NCBI GenBank assembly: GCA_964019135.1
Contig: OZ025248.1
Span: 43,765,670-43,829,669, forward strand
Length of the DNA stretch: 64,000 nucleotides
Direction: 5' to 3'
Origin: Arenicola marina
Taxonomy: Eukaryota; Annelida; Polychaeta; Arenicolidae
Shown here: positions 43,593 through 55,654 of the stretch, piece after piece
Layout of the letters: each line of letters begins with the position of its first letter
How positions within the stretch are numbered: the first letter of the stretch is position 1
Made by a program: the position numbers and the translations under genes
Notes under the pieces: generated by a model
Told to the model about the DNA's origin: nothing
Seen by the model: only the letters and a program-made list of their open reading frames with translations
Database searches by the model: none

Positions 43593-44601
43593 ATGCGGCC
43601 ATCGCCACCTACCAAGATGCGGCCATCGCGACATCTACGTCCTCGACTTATATGTCAGCTGTTAAGAACTTTTTAGCCTTCACCACCATGCATGGAGTGG
43701 CCAAGGGTCCATGTAACCTTCCGGTGATCTCAGGCCAACTGTTGACTTACTATGTCGCTCACTGTACTTCATCAAAGTTGTCATACTCAACAATCAAAGG
43801 GCACCTGTCAGCTATCAGATATTTTTACCTTCGCCATGGAACCTCTAACCCTTTAGTTAACATGTTGGGCCAGTCGCACTCCAGCTTAGAGCTTACTATG
43901 CGAGGGATCCGCAGAGTGTGCTCTGCCAAACAGCGGCCGCGCCTGCCTATCACGGTGGATATCTTACATAGACTCTGTCATCTACTATCTCAGGGTGTAT
44001 TTGGTCCTTATTTGGATACTATGTTAGCAGCTGCATGTACAAGTGCATTCTTTGGGTTTCTTCGGTGTGGGGAATTTACCACTCTGAGCAATGACTTTAA
44101 TCCCAACAGGAATCTGTGTGTAGATGATGTGCGGATCTCTCCTTTCCCCATACCAACCCTGTTAGCAATCACTATCAAGGTTTCCAAGACTGACCCTTTT
44201 AGGAAGGGTTTTACGATCAAATTGTTTCGAAATGACTCATTTGCCTCATTTGCCCAGTCTCCACCATGAGTCGCTATTTAGTACTGCGAAGAGCTCTATA
44301 TTTGTCCTCTCCCGCACTATTCCTTTCAGAATCGGGTACACCGTTAACACATCATTTATTTATAACTTGTCTTCGCACCATGCTCCAGCGACTGTCATTA
44401 TCCAGTCATCTTTATGGTGGTCACTCCTTTTGCTCTGGTGCAGCCACCTCCGCAGCGTCATGCAACATTCCGGATCATTTAATTAAAACTTTGGGTCGAT
44501 GGTCGAGTGATTGCTATCGGACGTATATTAAGACTCCGACTGCCTATCTCGCCAATGCTCACTCGCGGGTCGCTCTGTTAGGCATTCCTCATTCTGTGTA
44601 A
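43589..44601 (+). pseudogene. tyrosine recombinase of the DIRS-like element, broken
   Basis: Integrates the circular retroelement intermediate. The SAM-like N-terminal domain is S-T-Y-M-S-A-V-K-N-F. The catalytic domain has Arg in F-F-G-F-L-R-C-G-E, Lys in K-V-S-K-T-D, His in H-S-F-C-S-G and the Tyr region L-G-R-W-S-S-D-C-Y-R-T-Y-I. The second catalytic Arg (H-x-x-R) reads Cys. A frame change lies near 44240-44270, splitting the gene into 43589-44269 and 44266-44601. Confidence 0.88.
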
Positions 44602-46330
44602 TTTTTACTTATATCGCTACGTCACCTAGAATGGGGTCATAGTACAGCGTCCCCGTTTATTGTGTTTATACTCGCGGTCAGATGTCAGAGTTCCCCTCGA
44701 GTGTTGTCTTCAGGGTGTGGCCTAGCTAGGGCCCCAATCCATGGCGCGTCGGATCTCTATTGCGCTGAGATTCCCGTGTCAAGGTTTCACAGTACAGTGA
44801 CACCCCAGTTGCAGCGCCATTATTTCATTCTGTAACAGGGCCAAAGTACAGGGCCCGACTGTAGGGAGCTTAGTCGCTCCTTTATGAGGGCCGTAGTACA
44901 ACGTCCCACGTTCTCAATGCTGGTAAAGGTACCCACTATGCTTTATTGTATATAAATTTGAATGTACCGGTTTTACTTGTGTTTGTAGATCACTGGGTCA
45001 CAGTATAGTGCCTCAAGGGACGGAAATAATCTCCTCATAGGGACATTTGCCAGTGGAAAGGGCCGTAGTACAACGTCCCGGTTTCTCCTGTTCGCGTACG
45101 CACTCCGGTTTGTATTTACGTAATGTACAGGCGATCTCTTATGTAGGTATGTCACAGGTCCACAGTAGAGTGGACAAACGCGCCTCACATGGCCAGTACA
45201 GCCGTACGCTGTGACTTCCCGTTGTGCTCCGATTGATCATGTATCATTGTATATTATATATGCAGACCTGTATCAGCGCGCAATGCAAACCTTACTGCAA
45301 ACCCACCTCTGTGGTTTGCCAAGCTACTTGCATTCTTTTCTGTTAGTTAGTATAGTTACTAGTTCTTCATAGCCGCCCACTTTACTGTTATGCTTATCTA
45401 CGGTTCCTTCCTCCCGGCGGCCTCCTTTAAGCTAGTCCCCACCAGAGACATTTCCTTGAGTCCACATAGACGTCAGGTTCACTGTCTCCGGGCGGGACCC
45501 CTCTGACTCCACTGAGTCTAGTCCCTGGTGGGATGGTGTATCTGCCCTGGCTACTCGCCTGGCCGTTCTTTGCTACCGCAGTAGCTTTAAACCATCCTGT
45601 CGGGGACGCCTTTCACATCGCCATTAGGCCGTCGCTGGTCATCCCGCCCTGCCGCCGTCCCTGCCATCACAGGTCCTTGGGTCGGCGCCGGGAATCTCAG
45701 GCCAGTGACCCTGATCGGCCCTTGTCCCTTCGCGGGTCCTCTGCCCACGGCGTCGAGCCTGCTCCGCTGAGCAGCACCGTTCCTCAGGCCGTCCCTCGGG
45801 AACCCCTATCCACTACCCGTGGACCCGGCCTTGCATGCGGCCATCAGTCCCCACTGGGACCACTAGCCCTCACGGGCCCCTTAACACATCCTTTACCCAT
45901 ACACCGCCATCCCTTCTTGCTCTTTGGGGGCTCCCATGCTGTGCACCTCGGTCTGTTGTGACTGACCTCGCTACACGCACTCGTTTGGTAATGCAATATG
46001 CCATAATGGCATTCCTACCATTCGGGGCATATTTTACGCCCCCAAACATGGTCAACTGTGCTGGGGGTAGCTGCCAGACAGTACAGTTATTCATCACCAG
46101 CCGGGGCACTTCGCCCCCAAATTAACTATACAGCGTCGGTATGCCACACAGTACAGCCAACCATTCGAGGCATATTTACGCCCCCCAAATATGGTCAACT
46201 GTGCTGTGTCCAGCTGCCAGACGGTACAGGTATTCATCACTTTTTGGGGCATTACGGCCCCAAATTAACTGTACAGAGTCTAGCTGCCGCACCGTGCAGT
46301 AAGTGGGTAAGATTCTATGCCCAGTTGGCC
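44602..46330. other. 3' region of the DIRS-like element with dispersed motifs
   Basis: No intact gene. AGTACAACGTCCC-like motifs recur (44640, 44790, 44845, 44888, 45000, 45065, 45160, 45193). A GC-rich, Pro-rich frame at 45533-45961 is unrecognised. 46016-46300 holds two copies of a unit of about 145 bp (GGGGCATATTTTACGCCCCC, ATGGTCAACTGTGCTG, AGCTGCCAGACAGTACAG). The structured repeats may be the split direct repeats expected downstream of the recombinase. Confidence 0.5.
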
Positions 46331-46375
46331 AAACAAATTCATAGATGTATTTCATGTAAATAAAAAATATTATAT
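46331..46375 (+). repeat. 45-bp 3'-end sequence of the DIRS-like element
   Basis: Same sequence as the insertion at 43322-43366. Followed by CGAATAAACTG and the host flank from about 46400. Confidence 0.7.
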
Positions 46376-46399
46376 CTCGAATAAACTGTGTTTGTTGTT

Positions 46400-46635
46400 T
46401 CATCAATTGCGATTTGTTCATGAAATCTGCTTGTATATGAGTATCTTGTTTGTTGCCCTTAGGCTTGCCACAATGTTGTGCGTGGGCTTTTGAACGCTAC
46501 ATATGATGAGATCAATTTAATTTCAATAAACATTTTATTGGCCTTACATGCACCGGTTAATCCAGTGGTCAAAATAGCGCTTGCAATGTGCACTTTTCCC
46601 AACATAACGTCAACAGCGCCCACATTGCCCGCCGG
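46400..46635. repeat. block-junction repeat, copy 1
   Basis: Matches 60604-60836 (ATTGCGATTTGTTCATGAAA, GGCTTGCCACAATGTTGTGC, CAATAAACATTTTATTGGCC). Right flank of the retroelement. Confidence 0.88.
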
Positions 46636-47044
46636 GAACGTGTGTATTTTGTTGTTATTGTTGGCACGACCAATGTGTGAAAAATACACCTATATTAGAC
46701 GGAAGCAACTTAAAGTTGATATATGTTTTAATTAAAGGGTGCCGCTTCAAATGAAAGAGAACATATCGTTTTAAGACGGTAGTAACATTCATATTATCAT
46801 AGATCTATCTGATTTGTACGAATGATTTAATAGATTTACGCCTTGCCCAGGTTTCTGATCCGTAATTTGTTGCCATGCAACGTTATTGTGACGTCATATT
46901 AATGATTGCGTATTTGACCATCTCGGGCACAGGATTTTCGCAGCTTTGGGCGGTTAGGCCAATTTCGCGATGTACGTGTTTTGTCCAAGCAGTTGTTATT
47001 TGTTCCGTTTGTAGTATAGTCTGATTGCATGGTTATCCATTTAG

Positions 47045-47122
47045 ATGGATTCGACAATTGTTGTACCTGACAAGGCAAACGAAGGCCAGTGGCAGCTGCA
47101 GGCGACGTGTGAAAAAACTGAG
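47045..47122 (+). CDS. candidate 78-bp phase-0 exon, copy B
   Basis: Same length, acceptor (ATTTAG) and donor (GTAAGATTT) as 11503-11580. One residue changes (Ser to Cys near the C-terminal end). The partner first exon is deleted in this block, so this copy is probably non-functional. Confidence 0.4.
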
Positions 47123-47344
47123 GTAAGATTTAGATAATGTTAATGATATACAAGAAGCAAAATGCAATTAAATTAACCGGTGTGCTACTTTGGGCTAGAC
47201 TGCTGCGCAAAAAACGAACCGTGATTTAATTTTATTCTCCTTTCACGTCTCGGACATTGCCATTCGAGAGTATTAGAGAGACCCTGTGGATCTCAAGGGG
47301 TGGGATGTGTTGGGGAGTGTTTGCTGCGTAAATACTGCAGGAAG

Positions 47345-47485
47345 ATATTCCGGTGGGGACTTACCGGGGGAGAGTTGTCCGGGGGGACTTGTCCTAGGAG
47401 GGAATTGTCCGGGGAGGGGGGCGGGGGCGAATTGTCGGTGGGGGGGGGGGGGGGGGGAGTTGTCCTGGGGGAGATTTCTTTATAG
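47345..47485 (+). repeat. G-rich tract, copy B
   Basis: Counterpart of 11795-11935, with a longer G-run (about 18) near 47440-47457. Confidence 0.6.
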
Positions 47486-49556
47486 ATGAAAGGAAGAGGC
47501 CTCTCGCTACCCGAAAGTGAGGTTGCAAATGCAGTCGTTTGAAAATGAACATTACAGAACGGATTCATGATACCACTGTAGTACGCACTCTGTCAGCAGA
47601 GGGTGCTCGTTCCTAACATCATTTCTGGCCCATGTAAGGGGAGGGGGAATACCCCCTCTGAATCGCGAATCCCCAAGAATTGGAGAGAGCAGTATCGAGT
47701 CTCGATATCGCAAATACCGAGGAATTCGCAGACTGCTATAACGGATCGCGGTAAATAGGCAAAGGGTCTTCGCGTTGAACCAGGAATTGTGCGGAAAACT
47801 ATCACCAAAAATTGCCAATAGCTAATCGCGACTCTCCAAGAATATCCGGATGCCAATCGCGGAGATCGGAAAAGGTACCCCCCCCCCCCCCCTCCCTCAT
47901 GTAACCGCCACATGTAACCTCGCGGTTGACCTAAATGGTGCTGGGGTCACGAATGTTTTAGAGTATTTGTTCGGTTGAATTTGGTATGTTGGATGCATAA
48001 TTTGAAAAATATAGACATTCCGTTGTCGAATGAATGCAATGAAAGAGAAAGAGATTTTTTTTCAAAATAACGCGGGGTCAAAGTTTAAAGCGCTTCGCGC
48101 CTTTAACCACGACCGAACTCGAAACATAATTCAAAAAGTAACATGGCTTCTGATTAATCAAAATCAAATAAATTCGTCCAATAAGTTACCTGTAGCACAG
48201 TATATGCTAAATATTGGTGCATTTGATGCTAAACTGCGAATATGTCTTCGATTAGATTCCTTTTAAATTTTCGCGTATCAAGGATAATTCTGATCGATGG
48301 TTAAATGTGGCGTGGGGCAGAGTGACTATAGCGTAAGCGGAATGCATGCCTTCTGACGCTATATCGTGTAGTACGGTCCCAAACAGAGGGGCAAGATGCA
48401 ACAAGGGGACCATCTGAAGCAAAACTCGTTGTTCCCTGTCTGGCACAAATCGGTGTCATCAGAAAGAGTTTGCAGTATTTATTTCCGTGAAATGGTACTT
48501 CAAAATGTTCCAAATGGCCAAATTGTCATAACAAAATGGTCGTAACAAAATGGTCGTAACAAAATGATCGTAACAAAATGGTCGTAACAAAATGGCTTCA
48601 ATATAGTTCTATTTTTCAGATGTTAAAACACCAAAACATACAATCAACTATCTCAAGGTTAGGCCACACATAATGGATAACCAACTGAATGAGAAATACA
48701 TATTTGTAAACGTTCCGTCAAGACCTTTATAATCCCACTTATCCTACTTGAATAACATGTAAACCCTTTGTTATGCCCCTTATTAGTTATACATTGCAAA
48801 ATATATACATAACTGAATGAAGGGCACCGGTTGAGGTACCTTCATGTGCCCGCTAACGAGCCTTAATTAGACCATTGTCACAAGATGTCATACTTTTCAA
48901 TTAGCCTTTATTGGTCTTAATTGCAGATACTTATTACCATATGTATAAAAATGATAACGTCTAAACGCATCGTCTCCGTGAATAGAAAGCCAAGGATATT
49001 TCTCGTGATTACACATTAGGCATCTTTCATTAAAGTTACTCAAACGGCATGTGTCTCACCTTTTGAAGATGTCACTTAATAAATAACCAACTGAATGTGA
49101 ATTACATATTGTGCAACGTTCCTTCAAGACCTTTATACACCGACTTATCCCACTTGACTAACATTTAAACCCTTTATGGCACCCTTTATTAACATTAAAG
49201 TACACGTATACACTGAATAAGTGATGCCTGATGAGCCACTGGTTGAGGCAGCTTCTGGTACATCTCGTTAGCATTAGGCATCTTCCATCAAAGTTTTTTA
49301 TAAGTGGCAAAAAGCCACAGGAAGGCCAAATGTGTGATGACGTAGTACACAATAACACCCCCTCTCCGCCTCTAGATCTGCTAATCGGACAGAGAAAGTC
49401 ACTAAAAGCATGTAAGTTATTATACATTGGTGTATTTCTGGAATGAGGACTTCCATAAATGATTTACGCCTCAAAGACTTTAGAGGCAAAAAACAATAAA
49501 AACTATATGAACAGTTATGGTAATTTCTTTCCAAGAGCTTTCAACCCAGCAAGCCG

Positions 49557-49700
49557 TCATATGACGTCAGTCTACCGGAAGGGCCTTCTCCACCTGGCAA
49601 GCATGAATATGACGTCAATCTATCGGAAGAATGTTCGCTCGGCAAGCAGCCCTATGACGTCACTCTGCCGGAAGGACCATTCTCCACCCGGCAAGCAGCC
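49557..49700. repeat. CRE-bearing minisatellite at the IDS stop codon (B)
   Basis: Same 47-50 bp units with TGACGTCA as in block A, same copy number. Confidence 0.7.
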
Positions 49701-51163
49701 AATCGTGCAGCTTGGCTCTCGTTTCTCTGTAGGATACATCATCAGCAGCGTTGTAATTCTCTTCGGCTCTGTCACGTGATCGTAAAGCTCCACGCCTAAC
49801 AACTTCGATCAATCGGCGATCCATGTATGGCTATCAAATTCGACCCACTCCGTGTATCTGTACTCATCGGTACGCATGCTGTAACCCATCGCGCCGTCAC
49901 GGTGGTACTGTGAAAACACCCTTCCTTTGAAAGACTTATTCGGGTGCTGTATCAAAGGAAGTAAACTACTTCCTTCCCGACAAAGTTCTACTTCAGTGGC
50001 GTCAATCTTAGGACAGAGCGGTAGTTTCGGCAGTCCGGCGGCTTCTACCAAAGTCGGAAAAACGTCGACAAACTCCGTCAGCTGCTCCGTGGTTACTCCC
50101 TCGTCCGTCAAGCCTGGAACATGTATCATCAATGGCGTATGCGTAGCCACCTCGAAGTTGGTATGTTTGGTCCACTCACCGTGTTCTCCGAGCTGCCAGC
50201 CGTGATCGCCCATGAACGAGACTATCGTGTTTTCGCGGAGACCTAGCGTCTCTAGCTCATCCAGGACTTCACCGACGAGAGAATCGATGAAGGACACTGA
50301 GCTGTAGTAAGCCCGGCGGAGGACACGGACCGTGTCGGCCGGAAGCGTCGTGTTAATTTCGCCTGTCGACAGCGGACCAATGTCATTATGGCTCCGGAGA
50401 TCGCCGAAATGAGACCAAGCGATGTCTGGCATGTTCACGGGCGCGTATGGATTATCCAGAAGGCTGATGGTGTCTTCGGGATAATACTCTAAAAACTCCT
50501 CGGGAAAAGTAAACGGGAGATGGGGTTTATGGAACCCGACAGCCATGAAGAAAGGTGTCTCCTCTGAGTTCTTTGCCAAGCGGCGGAGTGTGCTGATTGC
50601 GTGGTGTGCTGTCTGCTCATCCGGAAGTGGCAATGCCTGTCGCTCAGACTTTGTGACCGCTGTCCAACTATTCGAGCAACGCCAATCGTCCTTATTGGGC
50701 GGTGTGTAATATGGTTCCGACCATATAAGGGATCATTATCGTCAGACGCGGAGCCCGGGTGGAATATCTTACCAATGCCGACACTGTGGTAACCCTGCTG
50801 TTTAAAGTACTGTGGGATGGTCGTGTAGTTACCGCCCACATCCCGGAAGTAGCTGTGCAGGTCGTACACGTGAGTTGTATCGGGACGGCGGCCGGTCAGC
50901 AGCGAGGTCCGACTGGGAAAGCAGACGGCTGGCTGGACGTAGGCCCGCTTTAGAAGCAGACTACGTGAGGCCAGCTCGTCCAGGTTGGGTGTGACCATCT
51001 CAGGGTGGAGCCAGGATGGGGAGCCGCTGCCAGTGTATGACGACAATTCCGGGCGCAGGTCATCGGCCATAATGAAGAGGACATTCAGCTTCATGTCTTT
51101 GTCGGCAATGGTGCACGGTAGCGTTAACACTACCGGGATGAGAAGGAGCTCATAAAGCCTCAT
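49660..51163 (-). pseudogene. iduronate-2-sulfatase-like, dead copy B
   Basis: Colinear with the intact copies. The N-terminal frame (51163 down to about 50735) has the signal peptide and catalytic motifs, with C-F-P-S-R at the formylglycine site where the other copies have C-S-P-S-R. A one-base deletion near 50727 shifts frame. The main catalytic part is open in 49809-50633. A Trp to TGA change at 49809-49811 and a further one-base deletion near 49766 destroy the C-terminus. Confidence 0.9.
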
Positions 51164-51237
51164 GCTGGGTTAGTTTCTTCCGCCAGTGGAATCAGACCTT
51201 CAGTAATATCGCTGTTTCGTTCCATCCGTGGGTGTCT

Positions 51238-51475
51238 GCGATAGGGCGGCACGGAGCTATATATATTGTATGTGTGGTACCAGGGACAGTTACAAATATT
51301 GACATCTGTCAATTTAACGGAACAAGGTTCTTATCGCGTTGCAGTAGTGACATTCGACGATAACAAAATCCATCACTGGCAAAGGCGAAAATTAAGGAGA
51401 CGAACCTCCATTTGTGTAATTCAGGCGAGTTTGTTTCAGCCACGTGATTGCTCGATACAATCGATAGTTTATTGT
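51238..51475 (-). promoter_or_regulatory. IDS upstream region (B)
   Basis: Matches the 5' flank of copies A and C (GGAGCTATATATATTG, CATTCGACGATAACAAAATC). Contains a TATA-like run on the minus strand. Confidence 0.45.
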
Positions 51476-51886
51476 ATTGCATGGGACGGTTGACAAATAT
51501 GTCCAAATTGCGGCCCTTGACAACTATCCTATCGGACCATTACATGGATAAATACATACGCCTGTTCATGAAGTTTTGTTGTTGTGGACTATCGAATATG
51601 CTGTCAAATAGAACAAATGTCAAAGGATAAAAACAACTGGTTGTTGCGTGTCAGATTAAAAAGAAACTGTTTAATGAGATCCCTGTTTGTTTCTCATGAT
51701 AATCGGGAAGAAGAAACCTTTTGCTACCTTATATAAATACCTGACTTGAGACTGAACATTCATTTCAGTACTTTCATTATATTCTCATGCGTTCCAAGGT
51801 GATGCAATCTAAATCGTAGATGTTCAATATCGAATGTGTTCCCAAAATCAATCGGAGCACAAAAATCTTCTTGTACGGATTTTTGC

Positions 51887-52003
51887 TATTGTTGCTTCAT
51901 CGACTATAACAGAAATATTTTGTTAATTGTACTTGCCGGCTCTATGAGGAGCAGGCAATACAATTAATTAACTATTTCTTTCATAGTCGATGATGCAACA
52001 ATA
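51887..52003. mobile_element. 117-bp foldback MITE
   Basis: TATTGTTGCTTCATCGACTA at the left pairs with TAGTCGATGATGCAACAATA at the right. The arms run about 45 bp and the centre is near 51945. No coding capacity. Confidence 0.75.
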
Positions 52004-52017
52004 TCAAAATGCTGTAT

Positions 52018-52260
52018 GCGATAGGGCGATAGGGCGGCGCGGAGCTATATATATATTGTGTGTGTGGTACAAGGGACAATTACAAATATTGACATCAGTC
52101 AATCAAACAGAACAAGATTCTTATCGAGTTGCAGTGTTGACATTCGACCATAACAAAATCCATCACTAGCAAAGGCGAAAATTATTGAGACGGACCTCCA
52201 TTTGTGTCATTCAGGCAAGTTTGTTTTAGTCACATGGTTGCTCGACACGATCGATAGTTG
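52018..52260 (-). repeat. orphan second copy of the IDS upstream region
   Basis: A direct duplicate of 51238-51475, 780 bp further on, sharing GGGCGGCGCGGAGCTATATA and ACATCAGTCAATCAAACAGA. No sulfatase coding sequence follows it. Confidence 0.75.
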
Positions 52261-53923
52261 ATTATATTTTATTGTACGGTACATTCCGACCAAGCAAATA
52301 ATTTATTACCTGGTATTTTTGTAAACAATTTCACTACATTAGACAGGAAAGAGATCTATCGGTAATTATTAATTTTTAAGAGGGCCTCATCCCATTTGAG
52401 ATTATGATCTCCTCAGACTAACGATTTAGGAAATTACTCCAGTTGAATATAAATGTATGGCAGAGTGGGACAAAACGCCTCTTGAAGCAAGATGCGCCAT
52501 ATTAATTTTCAGTTTCATGGGAGCCAATCTAGATTACGTCACACATATTTATCACACATGGCTCTATGGTAATGACACATAAGTTACTATGTAAATATTA
52601 ACCGTAAGGCGTAGACAACGTAGACAACAGTTAGGAGCGTTTAGTGGGCATTTTGCCCCTTTACCTATTTATTTGCTCGCAAACTATTCCAAGCCATAAC
52701 TATGGCAAGAGAGAGCGTGCGACTTGTAGCTTACAAAATTAGTCTGTTAATAATCTCAATAATTAAAGGGCGCAAATGTTTAGTATGCTATATATGGTCA
52801 TGGTGAGAAATAGTGGACTAAGAATACCGCAAAGTTTCTAATATGCGTGTCATATATTGGACAGGCACGATTACTAGCCGAAGAGGTGTTCTGGGAAGGA
52901 TGAGTAAAACGGGAAATACGCAAATAATACGGAGCAGCAACTTTATTATCGTACTGGAATGAACGTGTTAATAAACACAACCCAGGAACTCGTCTAAAAC
53001 ATTTCGTAATTAACATTTTGTGAAATTGCCTCCACATATATTGGTTACCTGATACATCGCGCACTAAACAGTCGCGCCAACATTATCAAAACTGCTAGTA
53101 AAAACCCATGGCGACCTATCGCGATTGATATAGGGCCTAAGTACCCTACTCTTTGTAACGTCACTGATATATTGACTCCCTAACTAATGGTGCACTAAAG
53201 CAAAACTAGATGATCGTGCGATTCTCAATTGGACAAAATACGGATATCCAGGAGAGCATTTCTCATCCGCCCACTTTCGGTATTACTGACGTTGTAGCCA
53301 CTTTTCCCCAATTTGATATAGGCAACTGGCTCACTACAGATCAGGCAAGGCCATGCACTCGTCTTCTTTACTGCTCTGTGACTCTTTTTTTCGAAGTGTA
53401 TTTGCCTTTTGTTCTCGCGAGAGATATTTGCACACAAGTCTTCCTCGCTGGCCTACATTTGTTCGTTGTGACCATTTGTGACGTCCTAGCATCCAAATGA
53501 CATTTAATCGATTGTTTATCTGCACCTGATTGAGTATCAGTTTGGCTAGGATCAGAACACATGGTCATGTGATAATACTGGCTCTGCTGAACTCTAACGA
53601 ACTTATCAAACGGATATCGTGTGTTTGACAAATAATATGAAATAAATAAAATGGCACGCTGTTAGGACACTTGGCTAGAATGGCTTTCATGTGTACTACG
53701 TCATCAAAAGTTGGGCATTGTTGCCATATTTTGCCTATAACTTAAAGATGAAGATGCAAACATGTCTTTGTGTTTGCAATAATTCAGGTCATGATATAGG
53801 TGTCAAATAGATGTATGTGCAGCCTTAGGCATCTCTATTATTTAATATTATAATCAATATTAATAAAGTAGATTTTCACTTTATGTGTTTAAAAAGAAAT
53901 ATATTTTTATTGAGAAATTGATA
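52261..53923. other. intergenic with scattered GGGGNAAAACGCC motifs
   Basis: No gene is supported. Relatives of the motif forming the hairpin at 53924 appear at 52469 (GGGACAAAACGCC) and 52645 (GTGGGCATTTTGCCCC). Confidence 0.45.
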
Positions 53924-54037
53924 ATGGGGTAAAACGCCCACTCAATGGGGTAAAACGCCTACCCAATGGGGTAAAACGCCTACCCAATCATCTGGCAGGC
54001 GTTTTGCCCCAAACTGAAGTGGGCGTTTTACCCCATC
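53924..54037. repeat. hairpin built from ATGGGGTAAAACGCC repeats
   Basis: Three direct copies of AATGGGGTAAAACGCC (53923, 53945, 53966) are followed by two inverted copies (GGCGTTTTGCCCC near 53998, GTGGGCGTTTTACCCCAT at 54019-54036). The outer stem of 18 bp (53924-53941 with 54019-54036) is perfect. Confidence 0.85.
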
Positions 54038-54419
54038 AGAAAACAGAAACGTTTTTTTAGCCTAGCTTGCCTTTACGTCATTATCGCCCAAAATTCACAA
54101 ATTCACAGACACAGCGTTACAGCTCATAATCTTGTTATTGTGACTGACCTGGTAATCAGACCTGATGGTGAGCCAATAATTCTCGAGCAATTTTACAAGA
54201 AAGGAGGTCATAATGAGACATTGTCAATGTTTTACTTATTTTTACATATTTGACCCCAGAAGACGTTCGGCTATGATCACGCGACATGTATGCGTCACTC
54301 ATAATCTTCCGGAACATGCGCGTCTGGGCTATTTAGGCATGGGTCTTTTAGCCCGACTGGGCGTCTTGCCCCACCCTACCCTACTTGTTACCTCGGGTTT
54401 GAATACAGTCACGCCACAT
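54038..54419. other. intergenic
   Basis: Another motif relative, GGGCGTCTTGCCCCACC, lies near 54360. No gene is supported. Confidence 0.4.
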
Positions 54420-54595
54420 TTAATTATTTCGCCCGTAACCATAGCCCAGCACCCGTAGCCATAGCCCGCGCCCGGACCTGCCAGCACGGTGCCCGGAGCC
54501 ATAGCCCAGCGTCCGGAGTCATAGCCCGGAGCCACAGCCCGGTCCCCGGAGTCATAGCCCAGAGCCATAGCCCAGAGCCCGGAGCCACACCTCAA
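54420..54595. repeat. GC-rich minisatellite
   Basis: Degenerate units of CCCGGAGCCATAGCCCAG type, about 9-10 copies of variable length. Confidence 0.8.
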
Positions 54596-55654
54596 ATAGC
54601 GAGTGGCACAAAAATGCCACCATACTGGACATGAATGATGTGATTACTTATACAGTGGGCAAGACGCTATTTCGAGGAAACACCCAGTCATGTCTAAAAA
54701 TAGATGGTTCTCTCTGGTCTTGCCGACCGACAGCTTATTTGCTCACGAAACGCGGTTGGTCTTAGTTTATGATAGAGTCGTTAGTATGCTCAAGCTAGAG
54801 TCTTAGCGCTATATCCAGCCCCTGGTGTCGAAATAATAATGTTCTTTACGTCACGGATCCGACATTCTCTACTGGCCTTAGCAGTGTAAAATTATAGAAA
54901 AAGGATTAACTCTCATCCCTTACATATATACGTCAGCCGTTTAAATGTAACTAAGTCAATATTTCAATAAAGTCAATATCTTTCGCCAATATGCTGTTAA
55001 TGTCTCGCTGAATCAGAATATTATATAAAGCTGCCGGATAATTTATTTCGTGGTGACAGTTACTGTTGCTGTTGCTACAGTTCTTGCCCAATCTAAACCC
55101 AAAGATTTTCGTCTTATGTCGGTCTGTCTTGTATGTCAAGACGAATATATAAAGAAATACATTTAAATATGAAATAAATTCCCTGTATAATTAATGCTGG
55201 GAATAGATAGATCACATTTGGGTCATAGAACGTCTGATTTTACCGCCTAGTTGTTTCTTAGTAAAAAATGTATTATTTGTACTTTAGTTTCCTCGCTAGG
55301 GAACCCAACATATCCTTATGGCGATTCCCATGTCAAAAATCTATATACAGTTATATAGCCTCATTAGGCAAAAAGGTATACCAAAAAATCTAAATAGCCA
55401 TCGCACTTCCCACTTTCGTTTCCATGGCAACGGAACATTTGGGCCCATTTTAAACATACGGATTGTGGCCATTTTGATAAGAAAAAAATCCAAAATCAGA
55501 AAAAATGCTAAAATGGTAATCTTTTCGCCAACTAGTTGATAACAAGCGCTTGACAGTTGGATGACCCCTTCGAGGGGCCCACCAATAATGATTCAGTGAA
55601 GATTGTGTCCATCCTGAAAAAAACGTCAAAAATCATAAAACCATGCTCGAGCTG
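54596..55654. other. intergenic, nothing recognised
   Basis: AT-rich; short frames only, none conserved elsewhere in the window. Confidence 0.5.

Larger units (their letters stand above)
25086..46400 (+). mobile_element. DIRS/Ngaro-like tyrosine-recombinase retroelement, 5'-truncated, split by a Polinton
   Basis: Order of domains is RT (25086-25723 and 42618 onward), RNase H, then tyrosine recombinase (43589-44601), the hallmark of DIRS/Ngaro elements. Removing the Polinton leaves about 4.4 kb. Gag and the start of the RT frame are missing at the left. Boundaries are inferred from paralogous DNA: the left flank equals 60365-60570 and the right flank (from about 46400) equals 60604 onward, so the block C-D junction is the empty site. 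All coding parts are damaged. Confidence 0.8.
46636..51480. repeat. host duplication block B
   Basis: Colinear with block A from GAACGTGTGTATTTTG. Lacks the part equal to 10835-11197 (including the first exon), joined at an AAAG microhomology. Contains exon 47045-47122, the G-rich tract, the IDS 3' flank with the internal duplication, and a dead IDS gene. Confidence 0.85.

Noticed and set aside
45533..45961. 142-codon Pro-rich frame as Gag of the DIRS-like element
   Set aside because: It lies after the recombinase, where Gag is not expected, and shows no recognisable motif.
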